DNA of 64,000 nt from Syncephalis plumigaleata (GCA_025201365.1 JAIXMF010000014.1:372001-436000), one strand, 5' to 3'; counted from the stretch's first letter, positions 9,883-21,707 are shown. Notes: generated from the letters alone by a model not told the origin. Program-made: numbers and translations.

Positions 9883-12188
9883 ATGTCGTCGACAATTCAA
9901 CTTGCCCTAAGCGTTATTCCATGGCTCGAGGTCATTGGCGTGACAAGCGTCATTTACCTGGCCTATAAGGTATGTCGTTGACACGAATAATGATGATTAT
10001 CCATATATCGATCCTAACATTGCTATGCCACTACCAGCTTATCGAACAGGAATACTTGAGCCCGCTGGCCAAGATCCCTGGTCCACGTCCAGCGATGCTT
10101 GGTGCCTTTATTTCCGACATGAAGCGTGCCATTTCCCTCCAGCGTGCCGATGTCGCTGAGATGCATGAACGCTACGGTCCAATTGTGCGCATCGGCAAGT
10201 ATTCCTATTCACGCTGTAATTGATCAACTTTTGTATATCTAACCTCATATATCTATATCTTTCTACCGTCATTGGCTGTATTAGGCCCCAATACACTCTG
10301 GGTATCGAGTTCTTCCTCCATTCGAAAGGTCAACGGTACACATCAATATATCAAAGGCAGCGATTACGAGAGGGCACGTACCGGTGAAGCCAACGTGTTC
10401 AACACAAGGTATGTCGTCATTTTTTTGCTTCTGGCTAATTATGTATGCATTTGACTTACTCGGTGATCATTTAGAGATGCTGATTACCATCGTATTCGAG
10501 TAAGTGGTCGATGTACATCCGTCGTATTAGCATTAGCTAATTTCAGTTGTAGAAACGTTTAATGATACCAGCATTCACACCGAATGCCCTTAACGACTTG
10601 GAGCCACTCATCTACGATGTTGGCCTTGCCCGATTGATCACGAGAATTGACGAGTATGCCGATGCAGGCACTAGCTTCGATCTGATGGATCTACTAAAGA
10701 ACATGACCTTTGTAAGTAGTAATTCCGTTATTGATTGTAAAGCAGCAATAATAATAATAATAATAATAATGTCATTATAGGACACTATTGGTGAAGTTGG
10801 TTTTGGCAAGAGTTTCGGATTACTCGACGAGAAACGTGAGCAACATCCAATTATTCAATGGATGAATAGTCGGCTTTTATATGGTAGTTTCGTAAGTAAC
10901 AATCGCATCAATCTTCTAAGGATATATCCGCTAATCGACACGATAATAGAAAATCATATTTGGCAAACTTTTCTCTATGAATATGCTTCCGAAATTGGCA
11001 AAGAATATCAAGGATCTCGATGATGTAAGTGTAATATAAATAATGGACTCAATGACCAAGAAGGAGGAGGAAAGCTAATTCCTTATTGTAAAGTACGCCC
11101 TTCAAGCCATTGCGAAACGTCGTAAACAAGGAGACCTAGGAAGGAAAGACACGCTACAACAGCTTATCGAATCGGTCGATGAAGCAACAGGTGAACGATT
11201 GACCGATCAAAGTATTATGTCTGAAGTACTTTTACTAATGTAAGTATAATACTATATATATATACTGCTGCTGCTGCTCTTATTAAACAAAATATGATCA
11301 ATCAAATAATAATAATAATGATAATAATAATAGGATTGCCGGTACTGATACCACCGCACTTACAATGACTTGGTAAGTAATGATACTCGTATATACATGC
11401 GTATATGTATGATTGTTAACATTATGAATTAGGACCATGAATTTCCTATTGCAATATCCCGAGACATTTAAACGCTTAGCCGAAGAGGTCAGGAGTTTCT
11501 ATCCCGATCCAGACACGCGTATCGCTTATAAAGATGTACTATCAATGAAATACCTTGATGCCGTTCTTCACGAATCGATGCGCATCCGTCCTATTGCTCC
11601 ACACGGTATGCCACGCATTATCGCTGAAGGTGGTACCATGCTAGATGGTTACTTTGTTCCTGGAGGGGTAAGTGTCATCTACACATCATATATGAATATG
11701 GATATATGGATAGATATATGGATTAGGCGTGAGAGAGTACGCGCAATCCAATTGAATAATGATGATTAACATGCTTGCGTTGTTGCTTCCTCCTACAGAC
11801 TACAGTCATGGTGTCCATTGGTGTTATGCACATGAACGAGGAAGTATTCCCTGAACCACATGTATTCCGACCTGAACGATGGATCGATTCGTCTGCCGAT
11901 GAATTGGCCAAAATGAAATTGAACTTTGCTCCATTCTCGGTGGGGCCACGCGCCTGCCTTGGCCGCAAGTAAGTTTTTACTATGGTTAGGATTAATAAGC
12001 GATAATACTGATCACATATCTATCTTATTACTATTAGTTTGGCTTGGATGGAATTACGCATGACAATTGCTGAACTTGCTCGTCGCTTTACATTCGAGGC
12101 CTCGTCCAAGAATGATATGACACCCCTCTTCCGCGGTCCAACCAATCCTAAAGGCGGGAAATTTATTGTACAAGCACATCGTGCCTAA
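9883..12188 (+). CDS. cytochrome P450 monooxygenase, 12 exons
   Basis: Exons by splice-site reading: 9883-9969, 10038-10194, 10285-10408, 10475-10499, 10553-10711, 10781-10891, 10950-11024, 11094-11239, 11334-11372, 11433-11667, 11799-11968, 12038-12188; phases agree throughout. The product starts with a membrane anchor (WLEVIGVTSVIYLAYK), then the proline hinge LAKIPGPRP, the I-helix AGTDTTAL, the ExxR motif ESMR, the PERW-type region FRPERW and the haem loop FSVGPRACLGR with the Cys ligand. It should be an ER-bound monooxygenase that takes electrons from NADPH-P450 reductase. Intron 2 (10195-10284) begins GCAAGT rather than GT. The substrate cannot be predicted. Confidence 0.93.
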
Positions 12189-12430
12189 ATCGATCATTAT
12201 CAATTACTTCTTTCTCTCTGTTCTTTCTTTTTCTACTTCACTAGGTTAATATACTCATTTATGTCTATTACATATGCACATACTAAATAAATAAACAAAC
12301 GTACGATTTATTCATTAATACTGCTATTTCGAAAGAAGAAATAAATGTTTATTGATGCGTCATAATGTGGTATACAAGTAGATGAAATAAAACAGCGCGT
12401 GGTATAGTTTATAGGAAATGCGCTCGCTCC

Positions 12431-14463
12431 TTAATGTGACAATCGATCCTTCGAGCCAGTCGGTGTTGTCCGATAACATTCGGCAATCTCATCCAATATG
12501 CCGCTAGTTAGATGTGATGCATTCGACGTCTGATGACTACCTATCGAGTTCAACGTACTACTGCTATTGTTATTACCACTCGATGAATGTCCGGCACTAA
12601 CTACCGTAGTACCGCTACCACTAGCAGGATGATCATGGAAGCTGAACGTCTGCTCAGTAGTCATTGTAAAATTAACTGCGTCATCAATGTCAACCGCGTC
12701 ACAAATGATTAATGACGATGTGGGCGATGCTCGTTTTCTAGCCGTGTTAGTTTCAGTTGATTCACGGGAATCGACTGCTATTCGTTTACTAGTGCTATTT
12801 CGTAATTCGGTATTGATTTCCATAGAACTACCATCACGCTCACTTAGCAACGAATGCGAGTAACGTTGCATTAAGCTACGCTGATTGTCATCACCGGCGA
12901 ACGAGACACTTCGCTGTTTCCGAGCTGCTTCCGTCATGAATAATGGTGAACGGAGCGACGGTTTAACCGGTGATTTAGCATGATGTTGCGGTGTAGCCGT
13001 TCCATGCGCGCCATACGGTAAATAGGTGCCAATGGGACTTTGACAGGTGGATGAATATCTTGCATCGACAGTGGAGCTGGCGTGTTGTGGATTCACCTTG
13101 CTACTCGTGCTGTGATGCATTGAATCATAGCGAACATTCGTAGCTGGTGCCAGTACACCGGGATACTCCCGATTAGCAGCATCATGCGAGTAGCGAGTCA
13201 TTTCACCGTATTTGCTATTGTTGTGCGGCGATGTGGCTGACGTATAACGAGAGGAGGATGAGGAGGAAGGACGATATGTTCCCGTTGCCGGATGGATTGA
13301 CGTGGTAGCCGTACGATTTCGTCGAGCCGATTCCAATTGTTGTATCGTAAGCCACGATTGCAAAGCCCCTAATACCAATAGGGTTGTTAATACCATTACA
13401 TCGACTATTGTGCAAATGATCACTTACAACTAATATGATATGCAATACTTAGGATGTTGTTACTTATCGATTTAGTGAGAAAGAGTGTTGCTATGAGAAT
13501 GTTGCTAATGGTGCACACCATAGTAAATAGAATGCCATCACGTAGTAGTACCGAGTATAACGACGACGTGGCTTTACGCTTGTGCCGATAGACCACGACA
13601 AGGAAACACACGTTAACGAATAGATTCAAGACTAACTCGAGGATGATAGCCACGCCCATGCCTAGGTAGGCGGCCATCTCGACCGCGTAGTATCCCCAAC
13701 GCATGCTAGGCGGCGGAATCGTACTACACTTTACACCTGTCATGGCAAGACTGGCCAGCAGTAGGAATGTGCCGATCACTAGGATAAGCTTACTACGATT
13801 ATTGACATGGTATGCCTTGAGCAGTTGCATAATACTAATGAGTTGCATTGAGGTACGCTGTCCGATTACAATGATCAATCCATCGGCTTGACGATCACGA
13901 GTGAGTCGGAAGAATCCTATCAGAATCCAAAGCATGACGCCGAAACCCAAGGCAGCCTGCACCATGGAGAGTGTAGCCATGGCACGTCGCTGCCAGATAC
14001 GTGCACCCCATGCATCACCAGCTGCTCCTACTGCATGCCAGATGTTATAGGAGAATACGTAGAACAGTACGGAATAAATGGCCAGTGCCATCATACAAAT
14101 GATAACCCAATCGCCGCTAATGTTGACCACGGCAGCACCGGGTAGAAACTCGGGCAAATCATCTTGATCCGAGGATTTCGGATTGAGAATACTGCTGAAT
14201 CCATTGCCCGCCACTACTGATTGTCTACTTCTGGTGGAGGTGAATGATGGAGATATGGTTGCACCAGGATTGGCTAGTTGTATGATGGTGACTATGACCA
14301 TCATAATTGATAAGAAATACATGATGATAGACAGAAGAAGAGGAGGAGAGGAAGAAACAGAAGAAGAATACTTTGACCGGCAAAGTATTATGAATAATCG
14401 GACTGGAACAGATAGTATTGCAAAATGGAGAGATAAAGAAAGGAAGTGCTTGAACGAAGACAA
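12431..14463 (-). CDS. seven-transmembrane receptor-like protein with long cytoplasmic tail
   Basis: Two exons: 14463 (or 14322)-13428 and 13368-12431, joined across a 59-bp GTAAGT...TTAG intron that completes a Trp codon. If translation starts at the Met at 14322, the N-terminus is a signal peptide; this start is more credible than the upstream Met at 14463. Helices follow: TM1 WVIICMMALAIYSVLFYVF, TM2 around AALGFGVMLWILIGF, TM4 LILVIGTFLLLASLAM, TM5 GVAIILELVLNLFVN, TM6 ILFTMVCTISNILIATLFL, and TM7 split by the intron. A ~310-residue Ser/Thr/His-rich tail follows. The LLRDGI start of TM6 recalls the clustered 7TM family at 24-46 kb, so it may be a distant relative. A GPCR-like role is an inference. 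Confidence 0.75.
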
Positions 14464-15510
14464 CGGGAGCTTAAATCAAAATGACATACACATGTATGAA
14501 ATACCGCGTGGATTTAAGCGTGTTACAATTCAATAGTAGATACGATGAGTGAACGAGTAAATAACCAGTTGCTGCGGCTGTTGTAGGCAGTACTAGTGAT
14601 ACTGTTGCAGAGAATAGAAATGCTAAATGTCCGATAATGCTATAAACAAATAATGTACAAACAACGGTAACAAAGTGATAATGGCGGCGATGTTTGCTTT
14701 TTGTTATCCGAGTTGAGTAACTATAATTGTTGAATAAACAATTGCCAATAATGGTATGTAGTTGTAGTTTTTCCAGTTCAGTAATAAATATGCTAATGAT
14801 TAATAAACAAATAAAAAATGGTACACACGCATGTATACGTATAGGTGTATATACACTGAAGCGGCGTAATGCTATGCACAAATAAAGAGGAAGAAGAAGA
14901 AAAGAGAGAGAGAGAAGAGGAAAGAGGACGAACAAAGTGTCTGTGTATCAGTAAGTATAGCAGGCAGACCTGTTCTTGTTTGGCGGATTGTCTAGTCAGC
15001 ATGCCAGCATGCCACCATGCTGTTAGTGTAGCATCGATGCATTCATAGGACAGATGCCACCTTTGTACTCGAGCATGCATTAACAGTCCTATGATGAATC
15101 CGCCTGTTCTATTCCAATGTCCATGTCCATGCTAACGTATCGTTACTGTATACCACAACCTTTGCTTATTCCATTTAGGATTCATATTCGTAAACAGCAT
15201 TTATTCCGCATTTCATTGTATAGTCTTTTCCTTTTACCCATAAGCATAAACATTTATATTTTTATATATTTATATTTATATTAGTATCGATAGCTACATT
15301 CAATTCTGCATTACGGCATAAGTACATTACTTGTCTACGGTAGCATTCCTCAATATCCATTGCATTCTTATTGCATTTCTGTGCTATTTACTCATTCTGC
15401 ACGTTTGTTTTACCTTTACGTTTGTTTTGGCTGTGCAGTGAATAACCCGCGTCAGGGCACTTGCGGCAGGTATATCATAGTAGCACGCGGTAATCTATCT
15501 TGAAACAGCG
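14464..15510. other. intergenic
   Basis: No gene is recognised. The frames at 14471-15080 on the minus strand derive from a purine-rich run (AGAGAGAGA and GAAGAAGAAG) and do not resemble proteins. Confidence 0.4.
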
Positions 15511-16781
15511 GTGTTGTCTCCTCTCTCCTCCTCCTCTTTCTCCTCTTTCTCCTCCTCTTTCTTCCTACTATTATTCCTATCATTACCTTTTAACGGTTCT
15601 TGTATGCTAGTCAACATGCCCGTTAGTCTTCTTATCCGTACCTGTGCTGGACACAGTAGCCAACAATCGATCACTACACGTAAAATCCATCGCATCCAAT
15701 ACAAGCGGTTCAACTCTTTGTATTTGTATATAATACTAGCTATACTTGGATCGATACTATCATTATCATGTAATTATGCGGATGCACAATCATCATCACC
15801 AACGTCACAATTGTTATTTCAACCGAATGAATTGACATCCACCAGCATTGCCACTGCCCCACCACCACACACACTACTACTAGTGCATCGTCAGCTCCTT
15901 CCCTTCCTCTTCTCCTTCTTCACAACTGCGACAGTATTAAATTCACCACCAGCACAATCTACTACGCCTACCGCGGCCATAGCGCATATCAAACGTGATG
16001 GTATCGATGCCATCATTACTTTCAACTGGATGAATCTAACTAATCTCGTTCCACCCAGTAGTGAACAAGTAGTAAGGGATGAATACGCATTGCAATTAAA
16101 TGAGACAGCAGCGAGAATTGCCAGCTACTCCAACATCACTAGTTCGCCGAAACAATCGGTTTTCGGTGTAATGATACGCGTCACTATTATGTCGGGTCTA
16201 CTTGAACGTGGACCGCAGGATGGCTATGCACTTCATATCCATAAGAATCCCATTGCCGATGACGGCGATTGTGGAAGCACAGGATTGCATCTTAACACTG
16301 ATAAAGTGAACGCCGACGGTTGTTACGCTAACACGGTGCCGACCATTTCTACACGTCAGCAACATACGTGTCCCTGTCGATTGGGTGCACCCATAAATGA
16401 GTGTGAATCGGGTAATCTAAGCGGTAAGTGTATTGGATGAGACATACGTAGTTAGTAGCTTATATCAATGACACAACAATGACTAGGTAAATGGGGTCTA
16501 ATACGCGTTGATCCTAATAGTTCGCGGAATGCATCACTTCCCGTGTTTGGTACGATCCAACGTTGACCATTAATGGTGCACCCGGCGTGGTAGGACGATC
16601 GGTCGCTTTACACTGGCCGAATAGAACGACGCTCACTTGTGCCAATATCTATGCACTTGACTCGCACGCTCAACCCATAGTGACCAAGGTCCAAAGCAAT
16701 GATGCTAGCGTTTTATTCCGTACATCAATGACATGGTCAATTACTACTATTTTGACCATTCTATCATTACTAGTTTTATGA
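15511..16781 (+). CDS. Cu/Zn-superoxide-dismutase-like surface protein, probably GPI-anchored; apparent frameshift
   Basis: Exon 1 ends at GAATCGGGTAATCTAAGCG before GTAAGT (16422) and exon 2 starts after the acceptor near 16485. The SOD-like core carries LHIHKNPIADDGDCGSTGLHLN (HxH copper ligands plus Cys), the GNLSGKWG loop, and DPTLTINGAPGVVGRSVALHW near the C-terminus, then a hydrophobic tail typical of a GPI signal. This resembles fungal extracellular Cu-only SODs. The start is unsure; a signal-anchor (LYLYIILAILGSILSLS) suggests a Met within 15511-15625. Between LPVF and WYDPTLT the frame is one base short (about 16552), so the locus is either recently broken or carries a sequencing error in the TTT run. 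Confidence 0.7.
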
Positions 16782-16792
16782 ATAAACTACAT

Positions 16793-16880
16793 GGTGTTTC
16801 CAACCAGTTAGCACTGTTAGCCTTTAACTTTTGTTCTTATTAATAAATAGTTCTACATAGCAGTTAGCATCATTGTCTTT
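16793..16880 (+). mobile_element. left end of a MITE-like TIR element
   Basis: GTTTCCAACCAGTTAGCACTG followed by CTTTAACTTTTGTTCTTATT and AATAAATAG matches the ends of the copies at 20322 and 21383 and the subterminal part of the Fanzor element (CTTTAACATTTG then TTATTAATAAATAG at 35316-35347). I could not find its partner end, so it seems to be a solo or decayed copy. Confidence 0.5.
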
Positions 16881-17019
16881 GTCAGTAAAGTTGTTAACAT
16901 TCCGTTACAAACTCTGCACATTTATTAGTAAATATTAGTTATTACAAATAGAATAAATATAATGTTGAGGTATACTAATACATTCTATCATGTTACTTAT
17001 GGCAAATGATAATGGTATC

Positions 17020-17423
17020 TCACAATATAGTATTCAATAAATAACGAATGAACAGTAATAGTAATGATATGCTTGCGACACTAAATGTATTTGGTATGAT
17101 TTTCTGGCATTTGGTACACTTCTCGTCGGCAGTAAGGTAGCAGAAAATACACCCAATGGGAAGAAGAAATAACCACACCAACCAAAGCGTATAATCTTTC
17201 ATCCAATATGGGCACCTCCATCAATGCAAGTTTGATCACAGGTATACACTATCAGGAACCACAACCATTTGTGGTTGCACTTCATATTGAGCTTGTACTG
17301 GCGGTGGTGGTGGTAGGCCAGTGTTTTCATACGTATTACTAAAAATGCTGGCGGAGGATGCGGACCGTTTAGCTGTTGCTGCTGCTGTGGATGCTTATTG
17401 AAATATGAAGCATTCTCACCCAT
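17020..17423 (-). CDS. BRI3-like small membrane protein (structure unresolved)
   Basis: On the minus strand an N-terminal piece MGENASYFNKHP plus polyGln and Pro-rich sequence is followed, in another frame, by GLPPPPPVQAQYEVQPQMVV. In a third frame comes CPYWMKDYTLWLVWLFLLPI, then GCIFCYLTADEKCTKCQK. The last part has the layout of brain protein I3 (BRI3) family members: a Cys pair, one hydrophobic segment ending in Cys residues, then a CxxC with basic residues. The frames can be linked only by introns I could not place confidently, so the gene may be spliced in an unusual way or decayed. The role of such lysosome/endosome-associated proteins in fungi is not known. Confidence 0.4.
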
Positions 17424-17809
17424 TTTGACGGTATTAAGAGTAGTAAGGCAATAAAAATGAATATAAAGTAAACGAAGAGAAAGAAAGAAAGAAAGAAAGA
17501 ACGAACATGTAGTGTTGTTATAGCTTACATGTTGTACAAGTTCATTGCCAGATAAACATGCGGTCAATCAATTTCTAACATGCTACGATATGACTAGGAT
17601 GATTACGCGTGTGTGGTTAGTGAATAAATGACATTACATTTTCTGTTCCTCTTCTTGTTCATTATTCATTTCTTATTATTTCTATTTTTAGTGTTGCAAA
17701 CATTTCCTGTATATTGAATGCGAAAAACAGCGCTGTGTATTTGTACATTCGTTTATGATAAATAGTCTGAATAGTTTTATTACTATTTATACAAGTGTAG
17801 CGGCACACA
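17424..17809. other. intergenic between BRI3-like gene and channel gene
   Basis: AT-rich divergent spacer with a GAAAGAAAGAAAGAAAG tract at about 17480-17500. No gene recognised. Confidence 0.4.
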
Positions 17810-20179
17810 ATGGCGACGGGCTGGCTACTTGATGCTGACTTAGCGGCCATTCCAATTCCGCCGCTGATACAACGAGTACGTTCGGTGGTTTCGCATATTG
17901 TATACACGGAACGTATAGCTACAGCCTCGGCCACCACCGGTGCTAATGCTGATAGCGACAATACACTCTATGGACCGGACGGGCAGCGAACACTATTGCG
18001 CCCTGCATTACGTGCACTACGCGGCGAACTGCGTAATAAGGCACTGGCATACGCATGTCTAATCAGCCGTCTCAACTACCAACGTGAGGCGGCACGTGAT
18101 CCCGCTTCAGCAGGTGTACTCAACATGCGTGCCGACCTGTGCGAGTGGCTGGCCAAAGTAGCTGTGGATGCACATCGTCGTAGTCTCACGGATCTGGTGG
18201 ACGTGCTCACCTTTGACTTTTCACCGCGACAAGGTGTTCGACGTCCATCCACCGGCATACGACATAACAGATCGAGATCACGGCCCATTAGTAGTGTTAG
18301 TACTAGTGCAAGTTCACCAATATCAAATCAAGGATTTGCAACGGGAATCAACGCGGCACCACGTCAGTATGCCGGTCATTACGGCGCAACAGAGCATCGT
18401 CATTCGACAGTAAGCTGGAATGATACATTGATAAAAAATGTTAATGATTCAAATCGTTTATTACAACCCTTGGACAACAGTAATAGCAACAATAACAGCA
18501 ATAGCAGGAACACAGATAGTTATCATCATCATCATCATCGACATCAACCGGTCGAATCGGTTGCAATGATGAAACCGACATTAAGTGCACCGGGATATTT
18601 GTCGACTGGTAATCAAAGCTACCAGCCATCAAATTTGGATGAGGAGCGCTACTACGACTACACATTTACTCGGGAACAATCCGAGGAAGGTGATCCGACC
18701 AATGAGACGAGCATTGAAGACGATGAAGGTCGAGCGTCTGCCCTTGAAATTGCCGTTCTATGTGGTGCTCGTCGATTCTGCGCTAGTCCGGCCGTGCAAC
18801 GTATCGTAGATCGTATATGGCGTGGTGATGTTGTATTCTACGCCAATCTCATCGATGATGACTCGGCAGTTCCCGGTAATGGCAACTACGCCTCTATGAC
18901 GCGTGCTCGTTCCGCCATCAACGTGCGTCGCAGTCGTCCACAAGGATTTCGTGAGGTATTTCGCGTGTCTCGTATGCGAGTACCGCGTTACCAGCATCTT
19001 ATGCATATTTGCATTTACCTTATATTCATGTGCGTCTACGCGTACGTACTACTCGAGAATAGTCCCACGTTCACGGGATACGAGGCTGTACTGGGTATAC
19101 TGGCCGCAGGCTACGTATTCGATGAGTTAACGCAAATAAGCAAATGCGGATTTAGCTTCTACGTGCAACACTTGTGGAATCCCATCGATACGCTCACTCA
19201 TTTGAATCTACTCGTGTTTGCAGGTTTGCGTATACACGTTCTATGGTATGCGCAGAGTCAGTGGTCCGCGCCCACTTATGGCCTACTCGCATGCAACGCG
19301 ACCCTACTATGGCCTCGCCTATTAGGCGTGTTCGATCGATATCGATGGGCAGGACGACGTGTCGTGATTTTACGTCGACTAATCAGACGTGTACTGGTGG
19401 CGGCCACTCCCGTGCCATTTATTCTAATTGGGTTTACGCATGCATTCTACGCGCTATCCAACGGTAGGGCAGCACCATACGAAATAATATGGATGCTACT
19501 TCGAGCGGCAACTGGATCTCCGGAAATTGGATTTACCCAAGCGACCGTGTATCACCCGCAGATAGGTCCATGGCTCATGCTCATCTACCTAATGATCTCG
19601 GTAGGATCCTGTTTATCCGTATTACTTGCCGTTTCTGTACACGCTTACGCCGAGTCATCGCCATGGTCGGATATCGAGTATCGATTCCGCTACACGGTAC
19701 GTGTACTCGAGCATGTCAAATCGGAAGCGCTTTTCCCGTTTGTTCCACCGTTTAATCTACTACATATACCGTTATTTTTCATTGAACTCGTATTATCACC
19801 GCGCTATTTCGTGCAACTCAATCGACTCCTATTACGCGTGCTATTCTGTCCCATCCTCATCATCATTTACATATACGAACGGGTGTGGCGCCGTCGTTGG
19901 ACGGCATTTGGTGGATCCATTTACGGCGGTGGCGTGGGTGGATCCGGCTACGACGACTGGATTGTCATGACGGATGAAACGGCCGGTCGACTACCACCGG
20001 GTGCTGACATTAATCAGACGGTAAATGGCTACGCGACCCATGATCTTAACGGTGACGGTATGCACGAGCAATTTCATCAACTAACAAGTCAAATGCAATC
20101 ACTTCAAAAGTATTGCCAACAACTTGAACATAAAATGGACGGTCTCATAGGACAATTAGAGGGTAGAAACCGACAGTAG
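17810..20179 (+). CDS. Yvc1/TRPY-type vacuolar cation channel
   Basis: A single-exon gene for a 789-residue polytopic protein. Residues ~1-135 match the N-terminal region of fungal TRP channels (LISRLNYQREAARD, MRADLCEWLAK). A long low-complexity insert (Asn/Ser/His-rich, with a HHHHHH run) covers ~150-270. From ~395 six membrane segments follow: YQHLMHICIYLIFMCVYAYV, the segment around LGILAAGYVFDEL, WNPIDTLTHLNLLVFAGLR, LLACNATLLWPRLLGVFDRY, FILIGFTHAFYAL, then a pore region with LLRAATGSPEIGF and a last helix. The region SEALFPFVPPFNLLHIPLF and the following LLLRVLFCPILIIIYIYERV is diagnostic of the Yvc1 family. A short coiled coil ends the protein. Such channels release Ca2+ from the vacuole on osmotic or mechanical stress. 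Confidence 0.88.
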   Translation: MATGWLLDADLAAIPIPPLIQRVRSVVSHIVYTERIATASATTGANADSDNTLYGPDGQRTLLRPALRALRGELRNKALAYACLISRLNYQREAARDPASAGVLNMRADLCEWLAKVAVDAHRRSLTDLVDVLTFDFSPRQGVRRPSTGIRHNRSRSRPISSVSTSASSPISNQGFATGINAAPRQYAGHYGATEHRHSTVSWNDTLIKNVNDSNRLLQPLDNSNSNNNSNSRNTDSYHHHHHRHQPVESVAMMKPTLSAPGYLSTGNQSYQPSNLDEERYYDYTFTREQSEEGDPTNETSIEDDEGRASALEIAVLCGARRFCASPAVQRIVDRIWRGDVVFYANLIDDDSAVPGNGNYASMTRARSAINVRRSRPQGFREVFRVSRMRVPRYQHLMHICIYLIFMCVYAYVLLENSPTFTGYEAVLGILAAGYVFDELTQISKCGFSFYVQHLWNPIDTLTHLNLLVFAGLRIHVLWYAQSQWSAPTYGLLACNATLLWPRLLGVFDRYRWAGRRVVILRRLIRRVLVAATPVPFILIGFTHAFYALSNGRAAPYEIIWMLLRAATGSPEIGFTQATVYHPQIGPWLMLIYLMISVGSCLSVLLAVSVHAYAESSPWSDIEYRFRYTVRVLEHVKSEALFPFVPPFNLLHIPLFFIELVLSPRYFVQLNRLLLRVLFCPILIIIYIYERVWRRRWTAFGGSIYGGGVGGSGYDDWIVMTDETAGRLPPGADINQTVNGYATHDLNGDGMHEQFHQLTSQMQSLQKYCQQLEHKMDGLIGQLEGRNRQ

Positions 20180-20321
20180 TAATACGCTATTATATTTGTC
20201 GGTAGTATCATTCATAGGTTTACTCAATTCAATATTTCATTAGACTATTTGTTATGTTAGCAATTCATTTATCAAGTAAACAAATATTATAACTTTGCCG
20301 CTAACGTAGAGTAATAGCACA

Positions 20322-20494
20322 AAGTTTTCCAACCAGTTAGTATTGTTAATCTCTTATTTTACTAATAAATAATCCCGCTATTATTCAGTCAAAAAATAGT
20401 TTATTTAGTTGATGATGCTAATGAATGCGCGAATCTATTTATTAATAAGAACAAAACTTGAAGCGTAACAATGTTAACTGGTTGGAAAACCCTC
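20322..20494. mobile_element. MITE with terminal inverted repeats (~170 bp)
   Basis: The left end GTTTTCCAACCAGTTAGTAT pairs with the right end ATGTTAACTGGTTGGAAAAC. Subterminal ACTAATAAATAATCC and TTTATTAATAAGAACAAAAC are also inverted-like. TA occurs just outside or near both ends, compatible with a Tc1/mariner-type target. It is noncoding and sits right downstream of the channel gene. Confidence 0.7.
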
Positions 20495-20740
20495 TATAGA
20501 CTGATACATCCAAGCGACATTGCTAGTAGTTTTACCACTTGTGCTAATGCAAAGTATTCTACATAGAGCAATAATAAGACATCTTCCATCTCTACATTCT
20601 GAAATGCGAGCTTTTACAGACAATTGTACTACCATAACTACGCTTGCCATCCATTTTGCACCAATGCCATTGCGTATAACACAACAATGGTATTCCGGAG
20701 AGCATGAACCGGATTATTACAGGTATCTTACAGGTATCGC

Positions 20741-20750
20741 AGGTATAAAT
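20741..20750 (+). promoter_or_regulatory. TATA box of the Cys-rich secreted protein gene
   Basis: GGTATAAATACA lies about 135 bp before the start codon at 20883; repeated AGGTATC words precede it. Confidence 0.35.
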
Positions 20751-20882
20751 ACACGTATGCTATCATGCTTGTTGAATGGCCATTCCATACATTCATCGCT
20801 TCTTATTCCTACTTGTGTCTGCTTCAACTATCCAGTTAGTATATTCATCAAATCAACACCTACCAAGTAACATTATTTCAGT

Positions 20883-21200
20883 ATGCGTTCTTTCAGTCTA
20901 ATCGTTGTCGGTGTATTGGCATATGTGGCAACTGCTAGCCTAATCTCTCCTGCAGAATCGGCTGTGTGTACTCTGCAAGTGCGCGTGTGCAATTGTAGTG
21001 GCGGTGATCGATGCTATCGTATCGAGGATCCATGCGGGGATACTTATTGTGAACCAAAGTCGCTTAATCCTCAATGCGCCAATCCAAAGTGCGAATCTGA
21101 GTGCGGTGATGGACATATCTGCATTTACTCCAGGAAAGACCACAATGAACAAGGTTGTGGCAGGCCCATCTGCCACCTAAGCGCTAATAATCAGGTGTAA
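20883..21200 (+). CDS. small secreted cysteine-rich protein
   Basis: A 105-residue product with an N-terminal signal peptide (MRSFSLIVVGVLAYVATASL, cleavage likely after ...AESA). The mature part of ~78 residues contains about fourteen cysteines in closely spaced pairs (CNCSGGDRC, CGDTYC, CANPKCESECGDGHIC, CGRPIC). That points to a disulfide-knotted extracellular protein. The arrangement does not match a family I can name with confidence. Single exon; flanked by MITEs on both sides. It may be an effector-like or structural secreted protein; the function is unknown. Confidence 0.7.
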   Translation: MRSFSLIVVGVLAYVATASLISPAESAVCTLQVRVCNCSGGDRCYRIEDPCGDTYCEPKSLNPQCANPKCESECGDGHICIYSRKDHNEQGCGRPICHLSANNQV

Positions 21201-21382
21201 CTGGCAATTATACAGCAAATCTCCTTTGTTCTATTCATCAGTACATACTGTATAGGCAACATATTCAATCCTGCTCTTTATTGCGGACTACATTATACTA
21301 ACCAGTCAATAAACCAATTTCATTACATTTGTATTCATTGGTGCAAGGTTTATTCTCTTTTCCTTTTGCTATAGCTGCTTTG

Positions 21383-21707
21383 TATGATATAACATGCTTT
21401 TCAACCAGTTAACATTGTAGAACTTAGGTTTACTTTTATTAACGAATAGTTTTGCATAGTAGTTACCATTATTAACTAAATCATAATCCAATGACCATTT
21501 CCTTGGTCGTTAGACGTGTCACTTCCATGATCAAATGACTAACAAACAGCAGTGATCGTTGGCATTGCGCAAAACAGGTGCTTCACTACAAAATCCTACT
21601 CATTTACTAATGAACAGTCTCCTTAATTATAACTAATGGCAATTGTCTTATTGATAGAAACAAAAGTTAAAAGCTAACTGTGCTAATCAGTTGGTAAACC
21701 TTGTAAT
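21383..21707. mobile_element. MITE with terminal inverted repeats (~325 bp)
   Basis: The left end (CTTTTCAACCAGTTAACATTG) and right end (TGTGCTAATCAGTTGGTAAACC) are inverted repeats of the same type as the copy at 20322. TA-containing words flank both. Internal words TTTATTAACGAATAG and ATTGATAGAAACAAAAG are shared with other copies. Noncoding. Confidence 0.65.

Noticed and set aside
14471-15080. Membrane-like frames on the minus strand
   Set aside because: They come from AGAG/GAAG simple sequence and have no conserved features.
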